Positions 19,085 through 29,295 of a stretch of 64,000 nt of DNA are shown here, one piece after another. A model generated the notes under the pieces. The model made no database searches, was not told the DNA's origin, and saw only the letters and a list, made by a program, of their open reading frames with translations. Within the stretch, counting starts at the first letter, position 1, and each line of letters opens with the position of its first letter. The stretch lies in contig NZ_OZ075108.1 of assembly GCF_964186625.1 (NCBI RefSeq), positions 2,294,001 to 2,358,000 of the forward strand. Reading direction: 5' to 3'. The position numbers were made by a program, and so were the translations under genes. The DNA comes from Asticcacaulis sp. MM231. GTDB taxonomy: Bacteria > Pseudomonadota > Alphaproteobacteria > Caulobacterales > Caulobacteraceae.

Positions 19085-20367
19085 AGCCCATACACCGCAT
19101 TCGGCAGGGCGCCGACGATTGCCGCCGACAGGCAGGTCGCCAGGAACGCCGCCGCCAGCGCTTTCCAGATCAGGGTCATGATCTCTGGCCGACGATCCGG
19201 CATAAGTGCGCCAAAGCCCGCAACCGTAATGCCGACCGAGCCGATATTGGCGAAGCCGCAGGTGGCGTAAGTCAGCAGGATACGCGTGCGCGGCGTCATC
19301 TCGACCACGGGAATCGCCGCCAGCTTGAGGAAGGCGACAAACTCGGTCAGCACCATCTTGATGCCGAGTATTTCGCCGCCCTTGGCCGCTTCGTTCCACG
19401 GCACGCCAATCAGCCAGGCCAGCGGCGTGAAGGCGACACCGAGCGCGCGCTCGATGGTCACCGGCTGACCGCCAATCGGCGGAATCACGCTCAGGATCAT
19501 GTTGGTGAGCGCCGCCAAGGCTACCATGACGATCAGAATGGCGGCGATATTGACCGCCACCATCATGCCGTCGACCGTGCCTTTCGACACGGCGTCGATG
19601 GCGGAATCATATTTCAGCGCACTGTCGTAATCGAGCTTCTCGACCTTGTGGTTCATCAGGTCGGGCACAATGATGCGCGCCAGCAGCACGCCCGCCGGCG
19701 CGGAGACGATGGCCGCCGCCAGTATATGCCCCGCCGCATTGGGCAGGACGTGTTGCAGGATCAGGACATAGGCCACCATGGTGGAGCCGGCGACATTGGC
19801 CATGCCGACCACGACCAGCACGAACAGTTCGGAGCGGGTGAGTTTGTCGAGATAACCCTTGATGATGATCAGGCTCTCGACATTGCCGACGAAGATGCCG
19901 GAAGCGACGCCAAGCGACGTGGCGCCGCCGAGCCCGATCAGCTTTTCAAAAGCATAGCCGAAGCCACGAATGATGATTTTAAGCACACCAATATGCCACA
20001 ACAGGGCCGACAGTGCCGAAATGACGAGGATTAGCGGCAAAACCCGAAGGGCGAAGACGAACAACGCGCCTTCATTGACCACCTGATAGGGCTGCGCGCC
20101 GCCGCCCATATAACCAAAGACGAACTGCATACCCTGATCGGTGGCGGCTGAGAGGGACGTCATGCCGTTGGCTATGCCCCCAAGCATCACGTGCGATTGC
20201 GGGATAGCGAACAGGGCCAGGATCAGAACGACCTGAAGGCCGATGGCGCCAATGGCCAGGAAAACGGGAAACTTGCGCTTGTTCTCGGATAGTCCCCAGC
20301 AGATCAGCAGGATGACCACGATCCCCAGCAGGCTCTGCGCGTTTTCAAGACCATAATGGATGGGCAC
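19081..20367 (-). CDS. Concentrative nucleoside transporter (NupC/CNT family)
   Basis: A 428-residue inner-membrane cation:nucleoside symporter. CNT motifs are GGGAQPYQVVNEGALF region, VASGIFVGNVESLI, MANVAGSTMVAYV and, near the C-terminus, YATCGFANIGSVGI. Length and spacing fit bacterial NupC. A salvage role is likely; specificity cannot be told from sequence. Confidence 0.88.
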   Translation of the reverse strand: MPIHYGLENAQSLLGIVVILLICWGLSENKRKFPVFLAIGAIGLQVVLILALFAIPQSHVMLGGIANGMTSLSAATDQGMQFVFGYMGGGAQPYQVVNEGALFVFALRVLPLILVISALSALLWHIGVLKIIIRGFGYAFEKLIGLGGATSLGVASGIFVGNVESLIIIKGYLDKLTRSELFVLVVVGMANVAGSTMVAYVLILQHVLPNAAGHILAAAIVSAPAGVLLARIIVPDLMNHKVEKLDYDSALKYDSAIDAVSKGTVDGMMVAVNIAAILIVMVALAALTNMILSVIPPIGGQPVTIERALGVAFTPLAWLIGVPWNEAAKGGEILGIKMVLTEFVAFLKLAAIPVVEMTPRTRILLTYATCGFANIGSVGITVAGFGALMPDRRPEIMTLIWKALAAAFLATCLSAAIVGALPNAVYGL

Positions 20368-20450
20368 GTAGCTACTCCTGAGCCGGCAACAAACAAAAAG
20401 CTATAGTGATGGCATGTGCAGGATTTGTGACAGCCGCATGTCTATGCAGA

Positions 20451-20477
20451 AAGGCGGGCTCCGCCAAGGAACCCGCC
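20451..20477 (-). terminator. Probable terminator of the TonB receptor gene
   Basis: On the minus strand the stem GGCGGGTTCC pairs with GGAGCCCGCC (one G-U), loop TTGGC, followed by TTTC. It lies 26 bp downstream of the receptor stop. Confidence 0.6.
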
Positions 20478-20502
20478 TCCCTATCATACGTGTGTAACGA
20501 GA

Positions 20503-23079
20503 CTAGAACGACGAACCGAGGCGCACCCCGAAGGTTTGCGGTGTATTCGGCACGATATAGGTGCGCTGATAACAGATGCTGCACTGAACATAGCGTGACA
20601 ACTCGGCGCGCTCATTAAAGGCATTGCGCAGGTAAGCCTCCAGCGTCCATGTGTCCCACTCGACGCCAACGGCCAGATTGACGACCTTGAAGCCTCGCAG
20701 GCGACCAAGCGCCTCGGCCTGGGCGACACGAATATCGGTCGAGGCGCCGGATTGATAGGTGGCGTCGATCTGCCAGTACGGGCTGTACTTGCCGACATCC
20801 CAGCTATAGCGGACGTTGGCGGCCAGCTTGACCTGCGGCGTGATCGGCAGACGGGTGCCGATCGGGGCTGCGATCGAATCCTCGTGATCAGTGTAGACAT
20901 CGGTGGCGACACCGCCCGGATACTGGGTTTCGTGGGTCGTGATGATGCCGGAGCAATCCTCGTTCGGATCCCCCTCAAAGGCGCAGAGATTGCTGGTGGT
21001 CTTGGCGCTGGTCAGAGCGCCGCTGGCGCCAATGGTCAGCCCCTGCATCGGCACCCAGGCCAGATCCATTTCCAGCCCCTTAATATCGGCGTCCGGACCA
21101 TTGTGGATTTCGGTAAAGCTGTTCTGACCGAGGAAGGCGAACTGGAAGCTCTCCCACTTCTGATCATAGAGCGCGCCGTTGAGGTGGACCGTCTTGTTGA
21201 ACAGGGTGGCTTTCCAGCCGAGTTCGAAATTGCTCAGATAGTCCGGCGCGTAGTTCGGCACGCTGGCGCGGCGGTTGATGCCACCGGGGCGGAAGCCCTT
21301 GGAATAGGTGCCGTAGAGCATGAGACCCGGTGTGGCCTTCCACGAAAGGTTGATCTTGGGCGAGAAACCGCTGCCCTTGGCGTGCTTGGGCGAGACGGAG
21401 CCGTCGGCGTTTTGGACGCCGAGATCGGTACAGGGCGTGCCTTCAACACCTCCCTTGGTGATCAGTGTGCCGGTCGGATCCTTGGGGTTGTCTACGCCAT
21501 AGGTATCGGTGGTAAAGCAGCGACGGACGCCGGAAGAGCCATAGGTAGCGTTCGGCGCATCTGTACCGGCCAGGAAGCCTTGGCTGCGACCAAAGCCGAA
21601 GAAGCCGATCAGCGAATTGTCATAGGTGAAGGAGCGACCGCCGGCGGTCAGGGTCAGTTTCGGCGTGATATCGAAGCTGACTTCGCCGAAGATGGCGGCG
21701 TCGCGGTCGATACGGCTTTGCTTGGTCAGCCAGAGCGTACCTTCCCAGCCATTGACCGACATGGCTGCTGACAGGTTGGGCACCTGATAGTCCTGTAGGA
21801 TGTCGTGCGTCTGGTATTGATAGAAGGCCCCGGCGACGAAGCGCAGGCGGTCGGTGGTTGGCGAGGCGATGCGGAACTCGTGGCTCTGCTTGGTGAACTT
21901 GTCCGTTCCGAAGATGGTCTGACGCGAATCGATGGTGTCACCGGCTTCGTTGGTGAAGTACTGATAGTTGGCGACCCCGCCGTAGGAAGCGTAGAGCGCG
22001 TCGTAAGCCTCAGCGTAGTCAGTGTAATCTGACTGCGTATTGACCTTGCGTTCCATATAGGCGCCGGCATAGGTCAGGTCGAAATTGCCGATCTTGCCCT
22101 GAACGGTAAGCGCGGCCTGAGCGAAGCGGTCATGGCCACTTTCCGGGAAGAAGCGCTGAACCTGCAGATCATCCAGCGAGGTATCGTAGGCATAGGTGCC
22201 GTGGCTCTTGGTGTCCTGCGCGATGATCGTCGCCGTCGTCGTCCAGTTGTCGTCAAGGTCGACCTTCAGAGCTGCGCGGCCTCCGACGATATCCGTGTCG
22301 TTATAGTCCTTCTTGACGAACTGATCATTGTTGACCGTGATGCCGGGCAGGTAACCACCATCCCCATCTGATGCGCCGAGAAAGGTGCGCGTGCCAGGAA
22401 TATTATCGATATAGCCGGCGTCGTGTTCGTACCAGCCGACCAGGCGCAAGGCGGCCTTACTGCCGATCGGGGTGTTGAACATGCCCTCCAGCTGGCCGCC
22501 CATTCCGCCATCGGTAACCTTGTTCACTTCGCTATCGAAGCGGCCATAGGTGCCGGTCATATCCGGCTTGTTGGTGATGATGCGCAGGGTGCCAGCTTCC
22601 GATGAAGCGCCGTACAGTGTGCCCTGCGGACCGGCCAGCGATTCAATGCGGGCGATGTCATAGACGTGGACATCAAGCGCACCGTCGATCGTGGTGACCG
22701 GCTGTTCGTCGAGATAGATGCCGACGCTGGGGAGCGAGCCGGAGTGATTGCCGTCACCGCCCGAGGCAACGCCGCGGAAATAGACTTTGGTCGAGCCGGG
22801 CGAACTGGTCTGGAACGAGACGCTGGGGAGCTGGGCGGCGAAGTCGTTGAAATTAGAGATGTTGAGTTCATCCAGCTTCTTGGTGCCGAGCACCTGAATG
22901 CTGATCGGTACGTCTTGCAGGCGTTGCGAGCGTTTCTGTGCCGTGACGATGACCTCGATGCCATCGGAGTCCGCACCCGCGGCGACCGTGGCGGGCGTAC
23001 TTTGAGCAAAAGCAAAGGCTGGCAGTGTAGCGAGCATGGTGCTCGTCAGAAGGGTGGTGGTTAAGCGACGCGCATTCAT
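20503..23079 (-). CDS. TonB-dependent outer-membrane receptor
   Basis: An 858-residue receptor. It has a signal peptide (about residues 1-25, cut after AFAFA), a TonB-box-like start with IEVIVTAQKRSQRLQDVP, a plug domain to about residue 170 (RIESLAGPQGTLYGASSEAGTL) and a beta-barrel ending in GVRLGSSF with the terminal Phe. The VTAQKR...QDVPI type is the large sphingomonad/caulobacter group for organic substrates rather than classic siderophore receptors, but substrate is not deducible. It lies just upstream of the gene for a TPR-sulfotransferase read in the same direction. Confidence 0.92.
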   Translation of the reverse strand: MNARRLTTTLLTSTMLATLPAFAFAQSTPATVAAGADSDGIEVIVTAQKRSQRLQDVPISIQVLGTKKLDELNISNFNDFAAQLPSVSFQTSSPGSTKVYFRGVASGGDGNHSGSLPSVGIYLDEQPVTTIDGALDVHVYDIARIESLAGPQGTLYGASSEAGTLRIITNKPDMTGTYGRFDSEVNKVTDGGMGGQLEGMFNTPIGSKAALRLVGWYEHDAGYIDNIPGTRTFLGASDGDGGYLPGITVNNDQFVKKDYNDTDIVGGRAALKVDLDDNWTTTATIIAQDTKSHGTYAYDTSLDDLQVQRFFPESGHDRFAQAALTVQGKIGNFDLTYAGAYMERKVNTQSDYTDYAEAYDALYASYGGVANYQYFTNEAGDTIDSRQTIFGTDKFTKQSHEFRIASPTTDRLRFVAGAFYQYQTHDILQDYQVPNLSAAMSVNGWEGTLWLTKQSRIDRDAAIFGEVSFDITPKLTLTAGGRSFTYDNSLIGFFGFGRSQGFLAGTDAPNATYGSSGVRRCFTTDTYGVDNPKDPTGTLITKGGVEGTPCTDLGVQNADGSVSPKHAKGSGFSPKINLSWKATPGLMLYGTYSKGFRPGGINRRASVPNYAPDYLSNFELGWKATLFNKTVHLNGALYDQKWESFQFAFLGQNSFTEIHNGPDADIKGLEMDLAWVPMQGLTIGASGALTSAKTTSNLCAFEGDPNEDCSGIITTHETQYPGGVATDVYTDHEDSIAAPIGTRLPITPQVKLAANVRYSWDVGKYSPYWQIDATYQSGASTDIRVAQAEALGRLRGFKVVNLAVGVEWDTWTLEAYLRNAFNERAELSRYVQCSICYQRTYIVPNTPQTFGVRLGSSF

Positions 23080-23285
23080 GGATAGCCCCCGTATGTCGGT
23101 TTAAGGCTTCGAGACTGTGCTTCGCTTTTAAAAGCGTCAATGGTCATCTGTTGCGGCGCAAAATTGAGATCACAAATGTGTCGCAATTGCCGCACTTTTT
23201 GCCACAAACACCCGAGCAGAATGTCAGTTTTGCAAGCAAATTACAGGGATACCGCATATTTCCGCAAGGTTGACCCTAGGTTATG

Positions 23286-24920
23286 TTATCTCGCATGTGC
23301 GAAATGAGGCGCATTGGGATAGGCCTCCAGTACCGAGCCGAGGGCCGCCTTCAACGGCTCTAGCCACGGCTCGAAACCCTGCCAGCCTTCGGTGCCTTCG
23401 CGAAAAATCGGCTTACGCACCTGTTCGGATGAGGCCGTGCGCACCGCACGCTCGGTTTCGTGAAAACGCAGGGTCGCCGCCTCAAATTCCAGTCCGCAGG
23501 CGGCCAGCAGGGCGCGCACTTCCGTCTCGGTATCATCCACCATGCGCTCATAGAAGACCCGATGCACCCGCCCTGGCAGGACGTCATCGACATGCTTCAT
23601 CAGGCGCACATAGTCGGCGTAATAGCGGCCGAGATCGTCCAGACTGTAAGAAAAGGCCTGACCTTTGGCGAAATGCTGCTTGAAGTTCGAGAAACAGCAG
23701 CCGAGCGGATGGCGGCGTGCATCGATGATGATGGCATTGGGCAGGATCAGGTGGACGAAGGGCACATGCGCCCAGTTGTTCGGCAACTTGTCGATGAACA
23801 AAGGACGGCCGGTCTTGCGCTGGATTCGAGTACGCGCCAGATAGCTTTCGCCGAGGTCTCGCAGGCGTTCCGGTGTCAAATCAGCAATCGGGTTGGGATA
23901 ATCCTTAGACGTGCGCGCCAGGGCCGGAATATCCGGCAGTTCCGAGGTGCCTTCGATCTGGCTGTGGCTGGAGAGGATCTGCTCGACCAGGGTGGAGCCG
24001 GCACGCGGCATGCCCAGAATAAAGATCGGATCGCGGGCATCGCAGCCCTGCCCTTCGCGCGCCTGGAAAAATTCCGGCGTAAACAGGGCCACGCTGCGAT
24101 CAACAAAGGCCGTGGTGTCTTCGGCGCTATAGTCGACCGTCTCCCGCCGAAGCGTGTTGCCAGACTCATAATGGCGGAAAGCTTGCGCGTAGGCCTTCTG
24201 GTCTTCATAAGCCTTGCCGAGCGCGAAATCGAGGTGGAAGCGGTCCTCATCGCGCAAGGTGTCGCGGGCGAGCGCGCTTTCCATCGCCGCCACGTCGTCC
24301 GGCGTGAAGCGTACCGTCTTGAGATTGGCCAGGCTCCACCATACCTCGCCAAGCGTCGGGGTCAGCTCAAGCGCCGTGCGATAGGCGGCGATCCCATCCT
24401 CCTGCCGCCCCACCGTCTTGAGCATATGGCCGAGGCTCATCCATACCTTCGGCTGGTTCGGCGCTTTGGCTACCACGTCCTGATAAAGCTGGATGGCCTC
24501 ATCGAAACCGCCAATCTTGCTGAGCGCCGCCGCCTTCAGATTGCTGAGACCGATATTTTCCGACTCGCCATCAAGCAGACTATCGAGTTCGGCGATGGCT
24601 TCCGGCGCGCGGTTTTGTTTGTAGAGCACCGAGGCCAGATTGGCGCGGGCCGCGCCAAAGGTCGGCGCCAGTTCCAGAGCGCGGCGCAGCAGGTTTTCCG
24701 AGTCACGATAGCGCCCGATGCGCGCCGCCACCTCGGCCAGCATGCGGATGGCGGCCACATCGAACGGATCGTTTTTGAGATGCTGGCGCAGAAGCGGCTC
24801 GGCGACCTCCAGGCGGTTATCGTAAAGCGCCAGCGCCGCGTTCATGACGTCGGCGTTCTGCATACCCTGACGGATGGCGATCTGTTCGGGCGTCTCGGGG
24901 CTATCAAAAGAAGGGGACAT
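23286..24920 (-). CDS. TPR-repeat sulfotransferase family protein
   Basis: A 544-residue protein. Residues about 30-270 are TPR-like helices (AALALYDNRLEVAEPLLRQ, AEAP-type repeats), and the C-terminal half is a sulfotransferase with the 5'-PSB loop FILGMPRAGSTLVEQIL for PAPS binding and a second motif around IIDARRHPLGCCFSNF. Start ATG 24920 (MSPSFDS). Proteins with this architecture often sit next to TonB receptors in Caulobacterales and sphingomonads; their substrate is unknown. It is transcribed before the TonB receptor, with about 200 bp between them, so co-transcription is possible. Confidence 0.87.
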   Translation of the reverse strand: MSPSFDSPETPEQIAIRQGMQNADVMNAALALYDNRLEVAEPLLRQHLKNDPFDVAAIRMLAEVAARIGRYRDSENLLRRALELAPTFGAARANLASVLYKQNRAPEAIAELDSLLDGESENIGLSNLKAAALSKIGGFDEAIQLYQDVVAKAPNQPKVWMSLGHMLKTVGRQEDGIAAYRTALELTPTLGEVWWSLANLKTVRFTPDDVAAMESALARDTLRDEDRFHLDFALGKAYEDQKAYAQAFRHYESGNTLRRETVDYSAEDTTAFVDRSVALFTPEFFQAREGQGCDARDPIFILGMPRAGSTLVEQILSSHSQIEGTSELPDIPALARTSKDYPNPIADLTPERLRDLGESYLARTRIQRKTGRPLFIDKLPNNWAHVPFVHLILPNAIIIDARRHPLGCCFSNFKQHFAKGQAFSYSLDDLGRYYADYVRLMKHVDDVLPGRVHRVFYERMVDDTETEVRALLAACGLEFEAATLRFHETERAVRTASSEQVRKPIFREGTEGWQGFEPWLEPLKAALGSVLEAYPNAPHFAHAR

Positions 24921-25091
24921 ACCGATTATGTTCAATAGAAACCCGGCATTGTAAACTGAAATTGTTTCATCCACCGGACAGGCGCCATCAAGCGACGGAT
25001 CAGGACTTTACAAAATTAAAGGAATAGTGATCAGTCAGGCTTTACATATCTGTTTAGAGCCGTCGTAAAGACCCACAGAAAGAACACTGAA

Positions 25092-25793
25092 ATGAGCCTG
25101 GCCACAGGGCAGAACGATGCAACCACCCGCCACCTGCTTGTGGTTGACGACGATGACCGCATCCGCACCCTGCTGAAAGAGTTCCTGTCACGGCAGGGTT
25201 TCCGCGTCACTGCCGCGGCCCATGCCGACGCCGCCAAGCGGATGCTGCAACTGCTCGATTTCGATTTGCTGATCGTCGACGTCATGATGCCGGGCGAGGA
25301 TGGTTTCTCGCTGTCGAAATGGGTGCGCGCCAATTCCAATGTACCGATCCTGATCCTGACGGCGCGCGGCCTGCCCGATGACCGCATCATGGGGCTTTCA
25401 ATCGGCGCAGATGATTACCTGTCAAAACCCTTCGAGCCGCAGGAACTGCTTTTGCGCATCGAGGCCATCCTGCGCCGTACCGGCGTCAAGCCCGCCCTGC
25501 CCAAGGCCATCACTATGGGGCCGTTCAGTTTCGATCTCGAACGCTCCGAACTGAGCAAGAGCGGCACCCTTGTGCGCCTGACAGAAGCAGAATCGCAACT
25601 GCTGAAATATCTCGCGGAACGCGCCAATGTGCCGGTCGATCGTATGGATCTGGCCAAGGACAGCGTCGATACCACCGGCCGCGCCGTCGATGTCCAGGTC
25701 ACCCGCCTGCGGCGCAAGATCGAGCAGGACCCGAAGAACCCGCGCTATCTGCAAACCGTGCGTGGCAAGGGCTACATGCTGGCACCGGATTAA
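25092..25793 (+). CDS. OmpR-family response regulator
   Basis: A 233-residue regulator. The receiver domain has acidic residues in LLVVDDDDRIR, the phosphoacceptor Asp near residue 62 (LLIVDVMMPGEDG), Thr in ILTARG and Lys in LSKPFEPQEL. A winged-helix DNA-binding domain follows (VDVQVTRLRRKIEQDP, LQTVRGKGYML). It shares the A of TAATG with the kinase gene, so the two form a cognate pair. Targets are unknown; an OmpR/EnvZ-like envelope role is a guess. Confidence 0.93.
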   Translation: MSLATGQNDATTRHLLVVDDDDRIRTLLKEFLSRQGFRVTAAAHADAAKRMLQLLDFDLLIVDVMMPGEDGFSLSKWVRANSNVPILILTARGLPDDRIMGLSIGADDYLSKPFEPQELLLRIEAILRRTGVKPALPKAITMGPFSFDLERSELSKSGTLVRLTEAESQLLKYLAERANVPVDRMDLAKDSVDTTGRAVDVQVTRLRRKIEQDPKNPRYLQTVRGKGYMLAPD

Positions 25794-27169
25794 TGGCTTC
25801 CGGCACACGGCGTAAACTGCCGAAAATCAAGTTCTGGCCGGCCGTGCTGAAACGCAAGTTCCCGCGCACCCTGATGGCGCGTGTGCTGCTTATCATCGTC
25901 CTGCCGATCGCAGTGATGCAACTGGCGATCACCTGGGTGTTTTTCGATCTGCACTGGCAGACCGTCACAGCCAAGCTTTCCGAAGGGCTGGCCGGCGACA
26001 TCGCGTGGGCGGTGCAGGCCTATAAGGAAGATCCCGTCGACGCCAATCTGAACAAGATCAGGCTCCAGGCCGAGCAATCGATGCAGCTTTCGATCACCCT
26101 GAAAAAGGGCGAAAAACTGCCGACCACCCTGCGCCCGTCGATTTTCGTGGCGCTTAACCGCACCATCGACAAGGCGCTGGGCGACCAACTCCAGGAAACC
26201 TACTGGTTCGATACCACGCGCTATCCCGGCTTTGTCGATATCCGCGTCCAGACGGCGCAGGGCGTTCTGCGCTTTATCGCACCGAAGGACCGCGCCTTCG
26301 CCACCACCGGCTATATCTTCATCTTCTGGATGCTAGGCGCCACCTGTATCCTCACCGCCGTCGCCATGCTGTTTATCCGCAATCAGGTGCGCGCCATCGA
26401 GCGGCTATCACAGGCCGCTGAGAAATTTGGGCGCAATGAGGAAGACCCCGGCTTCAAACCCTATGGCGCTTCCGAAGTTCGTGCTGCCGCCGAAGCCTTC
26501 CTGAAGATGAAGGCGCGCATCCAGCGCCAGATCGAACAGCGCACCACCCTGCTCGCCTCGGTCAGCCATGACCTGCGCACGCCCCTTACGCGCCTCAAGC
26601 TCGAACTGGCCATGTCAGAGCAGGACGAGGCCAACACACGCATGAAGCAGGACGTCTCGGAAATGGCCTACATGATCGACGAATACCTGGCCTTCGCGCG
26701 CGGGGAAATGTCCGAAAATACCGACAGCGTATCGGTGCGGGCGCTGATGGACACCATCACCGATAATGTGGCGCGCGCCGGCCACAAGCTGCAAACCGAA
26801 CGCCTGCCGGAAGATCTGCGTGTCAATATTCGCGAACTGGCCGTCCAGCGCGCCATTATCAACCTGATCATGAATGGCTTCCATTACGGCAAGCATGTCC
26901 GCTTCCATGCCGAGGTCGATCGCGCCAGCGCCATCTTGCGACTGTTCATCGATGATGATGGTCCGGGCATTGCACCCGAGCGCCGCGAGGAGGCTTTCAA
27001 ACCGTTCTCGCGCCTTGATGAATCACGTAACCAGAACATCAAGGGCGTGGGGCTTGGCCTCGCCATCGCACGCGATATTATTCGGGGCCATGGCGGCGAA
27101 CTCGTGCTCGACACCAGCCCGCAAGGCGGCCTGCGCGCCTGTATGAGCTTGCCGATCGCGCAGGCTTAA
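25793..27169 (+). CDS. EnvZ-like sensor histidine kinase
   Basis: A 458-residue kinase. One helix at about residues 29-50, a periplasmic sensor of about 120 residues, a second helix near 172-195, HAMP, then the H-box with the phosphorylated His near residue 258 (ASVSHDLRTPLTRLKLE), and an HATPase_c domain with N box (INLIMNGFHYGK), G1 (IDDDGPGIAP) and G2 (GVGLGLAIARDII). The layout is that of EnvZ. The start codon overlaps the response regulator stop. Confidence 0.93.
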   Translation: MASGTRRKLPKIKFWPAVLKRKFPRTLMARVLLIIVLPIAVMQLAITWVFFDLHWQTVTAKLSEGLAGDIAWAVQAYKEDPVDANLNKIRLQAEQSMQLSITLKKGEKLPTTLRPSIFVALNRTIDKALGDQLQETYWFDTTRYPGFVDIRVQTAQGVLRFIAPKDRAFATTGYIFIFWMLGATCILTAVAMLFIRNQVRAIERLSQAAEKFGRNEEDPGFKPYGASEVRAAAEAFLKMKARIQRQIEQRTTLLASVSHDLRTPLTRLKLELAMSEQDEANTRMKQDVSEMAYMIDEYLAFARGEMSENTDSVSVRALMDTITDNVARAGHKLQTERLPEDLRVNIRELAVQRAIINLIMNGFHYGKHVRFHAEVDRASAILRLFIDDDGPGIAPERREEAFKPFSRLDESRNQNIKGVGLGLAIARDIIRGHGGELVLDTSPQGGLRACMSLPIAQA

Positions 27170-27253
27170 CGATGCCGAAAGTCCGTAACAAGCTGTCGCT
27201 TCTATAGGCAGTTGGGCAAGTTGCACCTTAGGCGCAACTTGCCCACGCTGTCA

Positions 27254-28942
27254 TCAGGCGGCGCGCACCGTGGTCAGGAACTTATCCATTTCATGATGAA
27301 GGCGCTCGGCCTGTTCCGCCAGTTCGCCGGAAGAAGCCAGCACTTGCGATGCGGCGTCTCCGGTCTGTTCGGCCGCCATCGCCACCCCTGTGATGTTGGA
27401 GGTGACTTCCGAGGTGCCCATGGACGCCTGATTGACGGCCTGAACGATTTCCTGCGTGGCTGCCGTTTGCTGTTCTACGGCCGAAGCGATGGCCGTAGAA
27501 GTATGGTTTATGTTCTGGATTGTGCCGGTGATGGTCTGCATCGCCTGAGCGGCGCGGCTGGTCGCTTCCTGAATTTGCGCGATCTTGCTGGAGATTTCGG
27601 TCGTGGCGCGCGCCGTCTGGCCCGCCAGCGCCTTGACCTCGGAGGCCACCACGGCGAACCCCCTGCCCGCTTCACCGGCGCGTGCCGATTTAATGGTCGC
27701 GTTGAGGGCCAAAAGATTGGTTTGTGAAGCAAGGCCCGCAATCATATCCACCACGCCGCCGATGGAACTGGCAACCTCGTTCAACTCGGCCACAATACTC
27801 GTGGCCTTATCGGCTTCAAGAACCGCTTCGGAAGAAATCTGCGCCGAGGTCGCGACCTGGCGTCCGATCTCGTTGACGGAGGCCCCCAGCTCTTCTGCCG
27901 ACGAAGCTACTGACGTAACATTGGCGCCTGCCTCCTCAGCAGCTGCAGAAACGGCCACTGACTGAGCCGAAGCTTCCTGCGCCGTGGAACTCAGTTGCGC
28001 CGCAGCGGCCTGCATCTCGGTGGCTGCAGAGGACACGAGACTGACAATACCGCCCACGGACTTTTCAAAATTATCAGCCAGTTGCAGCATCGCCGCCCGG
28101 CGCTCCTGTTCGGAAACGGCCTTCTGCTTTTCGGCGTTGGCGCGCAATGTCTCTGCTTCTGCCAGGCCCTCACGAAAAACCTCCGCCGTGCGCGACATGG
28201 CGCCGATTTCATCCTTACGCTCCTGGCCGGGAATCGACACGGTCAGATTGCCCTTAGACATCTGGGCCATCAGGTCGTTAAGGCGCACGATCGGGCCGGA
28301 TATGCCCGAGCGCGTCAGCCAGATGCCAATCGCGCCAGCACTCAGCAAGCCCACAATGCCCACTATGTTAGCGTTGCGCATATTGTCGGAACTTTGCTTT
28401 TCCAGCCTGGCGGCCAGTTCGGTATTCTCAGCCACGCCCTTATCCACGAAGGTTGCAATTTTGGTCATGACATCGAGAAGCTCAGGGCCGCAACCGCCAT
28501 CCATTGACGTTACCGCCTGCTCGCGCTGACCAGAGCGCGCCAGCGCTATCACCTCGGCACAAGACCCTGACAAGGCGCTCTCATAGGCCTTGCGAATCGC
28601 CTTGACCTCTTCCGCCTTTGCGGGGAAAAACTGAACGGCGGCCTCATTTTCTTCGTTAAACTTCTTGTGCCCGACCTCCAGGTCGTCCAGCGCCTTGGCC
28701 AGCTTCGTCTCGTCGCTGGACAGAACTGCCTTCAGGATAGAGCGCGACGTCCAGGCAGCGTGGCGCCCCTGACGGGCCATGGCGACCGTGCCCGGCGCCG
28801 GCCCATTCACCATCTCATTGTATTGTTTTATATTATTACCAAGACTTGTATCAATAAACAGAACGGACCCAATACCGATCACGGCCACAAGGGCCAAGAG
28901 AAAAATCACCTTAAGCTGCATCGAAAGATTGTTGAACATCAT
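27254..28942 (-). CDS. Methyl-accepting chemotaxis protein
   Basis: A 562-residue transmembrane chemoreceptor. Helix 1 lies near residues 9-30, a four-helix-bundle-type periplasmic domain follows (with Cys residues in SALSGSCAEV and DGGCGPEL), helix 2 near 190-210, HAMP, and a signalling domain whose hairpin tip is GLASQTNLLALNATIKSARAGEAGRGFAVVA (cited in parts). The tip has IKSARAGE where most receptors read IEAARAGE. ATG at 28942 or the next ATG can serve. No che genes are nearby. The ligand is unknown. Confidence 0.92.
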   Translation of the reverse strand: MMFNNLSMQLKVIFLLALVAVIGIGSVLFIDTSLGNNIKQYNEMVNGPAPGTVAMARQGRHAAWTSRSILKAVLSSDETKLAKALDDLEVGHKKFNEENEAAVQFFPAKAEEVKAIRKAYESALSGSCAEVIALARSGQREQAVTSMDGGCGPELLDVMTKIATFVDKGVAENTELAARLEKQSSDNMRNANIVGIVGLLSAGAIGIWLTRSGISGPIVRLNDLMAQMSKGNLTVSIPGQERKDEIGAMSRTAEVFREGLAEAETLRANAEKQKAVSEQERRAAMLQLADNFEKSVGGIVSLVSSAATEMQAAAAQLSSTAQEASAQSVAVSAAAEEAGANVTSVASSAEELGASVNEIGRQVATSAQISSEAVLEADKATSIVAELNEVASSIGGVVDMIAGLASQTNLLALNATIKSARAGEAGRGFAVVASEVKALAGQTARATTEISSKIAQIQEATSRAAQAMQTITGTIQNINHTSTAIASAVEQQTAATQEIVQAVNQASMGTSEVTSNITGVAMAAEQTGDAASQVLASSGELAEQAERLHHEMDKFLTTVRAA

Positions 28943-29253
28943 CTTCTACCCCTAGTTCCTATTAATCCATGGCAAAAAAATTGTGAATCCATGGCGACAT
29001 ATCCGAACAGTTGCCAATAGAGACTCTCTGGATGGTAGGTGGTGTATGGTTAATTTTCCATAAACTACAATTTTTCGATGCAGATTTCAGAAAATTAATT
29101 TATAAATCAATGTATTATTTACAGCCACTTACATTTTCAAGGACCACAAGAACGGTATAATGATGATTATAACTTATGTCATCCGCGCAATAAAATGCGG
29201 CAATATAATACTTTTTTTGCACTTATTAATTGTAACCACAAACACATCAAAAA
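28943..29253. other. AT-rich intergenic region upstream of the chemoreceptor
   Basis: About 310 bp without a credible gene, much richer in A/T than its surroundings. It should hold the chemoreceptor promoter (minus strand). A TTAA-N7-TAAA at 29050-29064 resembles a CtrA box with one mismatch, which is too weak to call. Confidence 0.5.
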
Positions 29254-29275
29254 GGCGCCTCCGGATGGAGACGCC
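29254..29275 (-). terminator. Rho-independent terminator of the TonB receptor gene
   Basis: On the minus strand the stem GGCGTCTCC / GGAGGCGCC with loop ATCC is followed by TTTTT. It lies 20 bp downstream of the receptor stop at 29296. Confidence 0.8.
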
Positions 29276-29295
29276 TCCTCTTGATGTTATGTATC

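Noticed and set aside
23460..24938. 492-codon plus-strand frame opposite the TPR-sulfotransferase
   Set aside because: Antisense shadow of a gene with clear domains; no independent support.
29050..29064. CtrA-like box TTAA-N7-TAAA upstream of the chemoreceptor
   Set aside because: One mismatch to the consensus within an A/T-rich stretch, so chance occurrence is likely.
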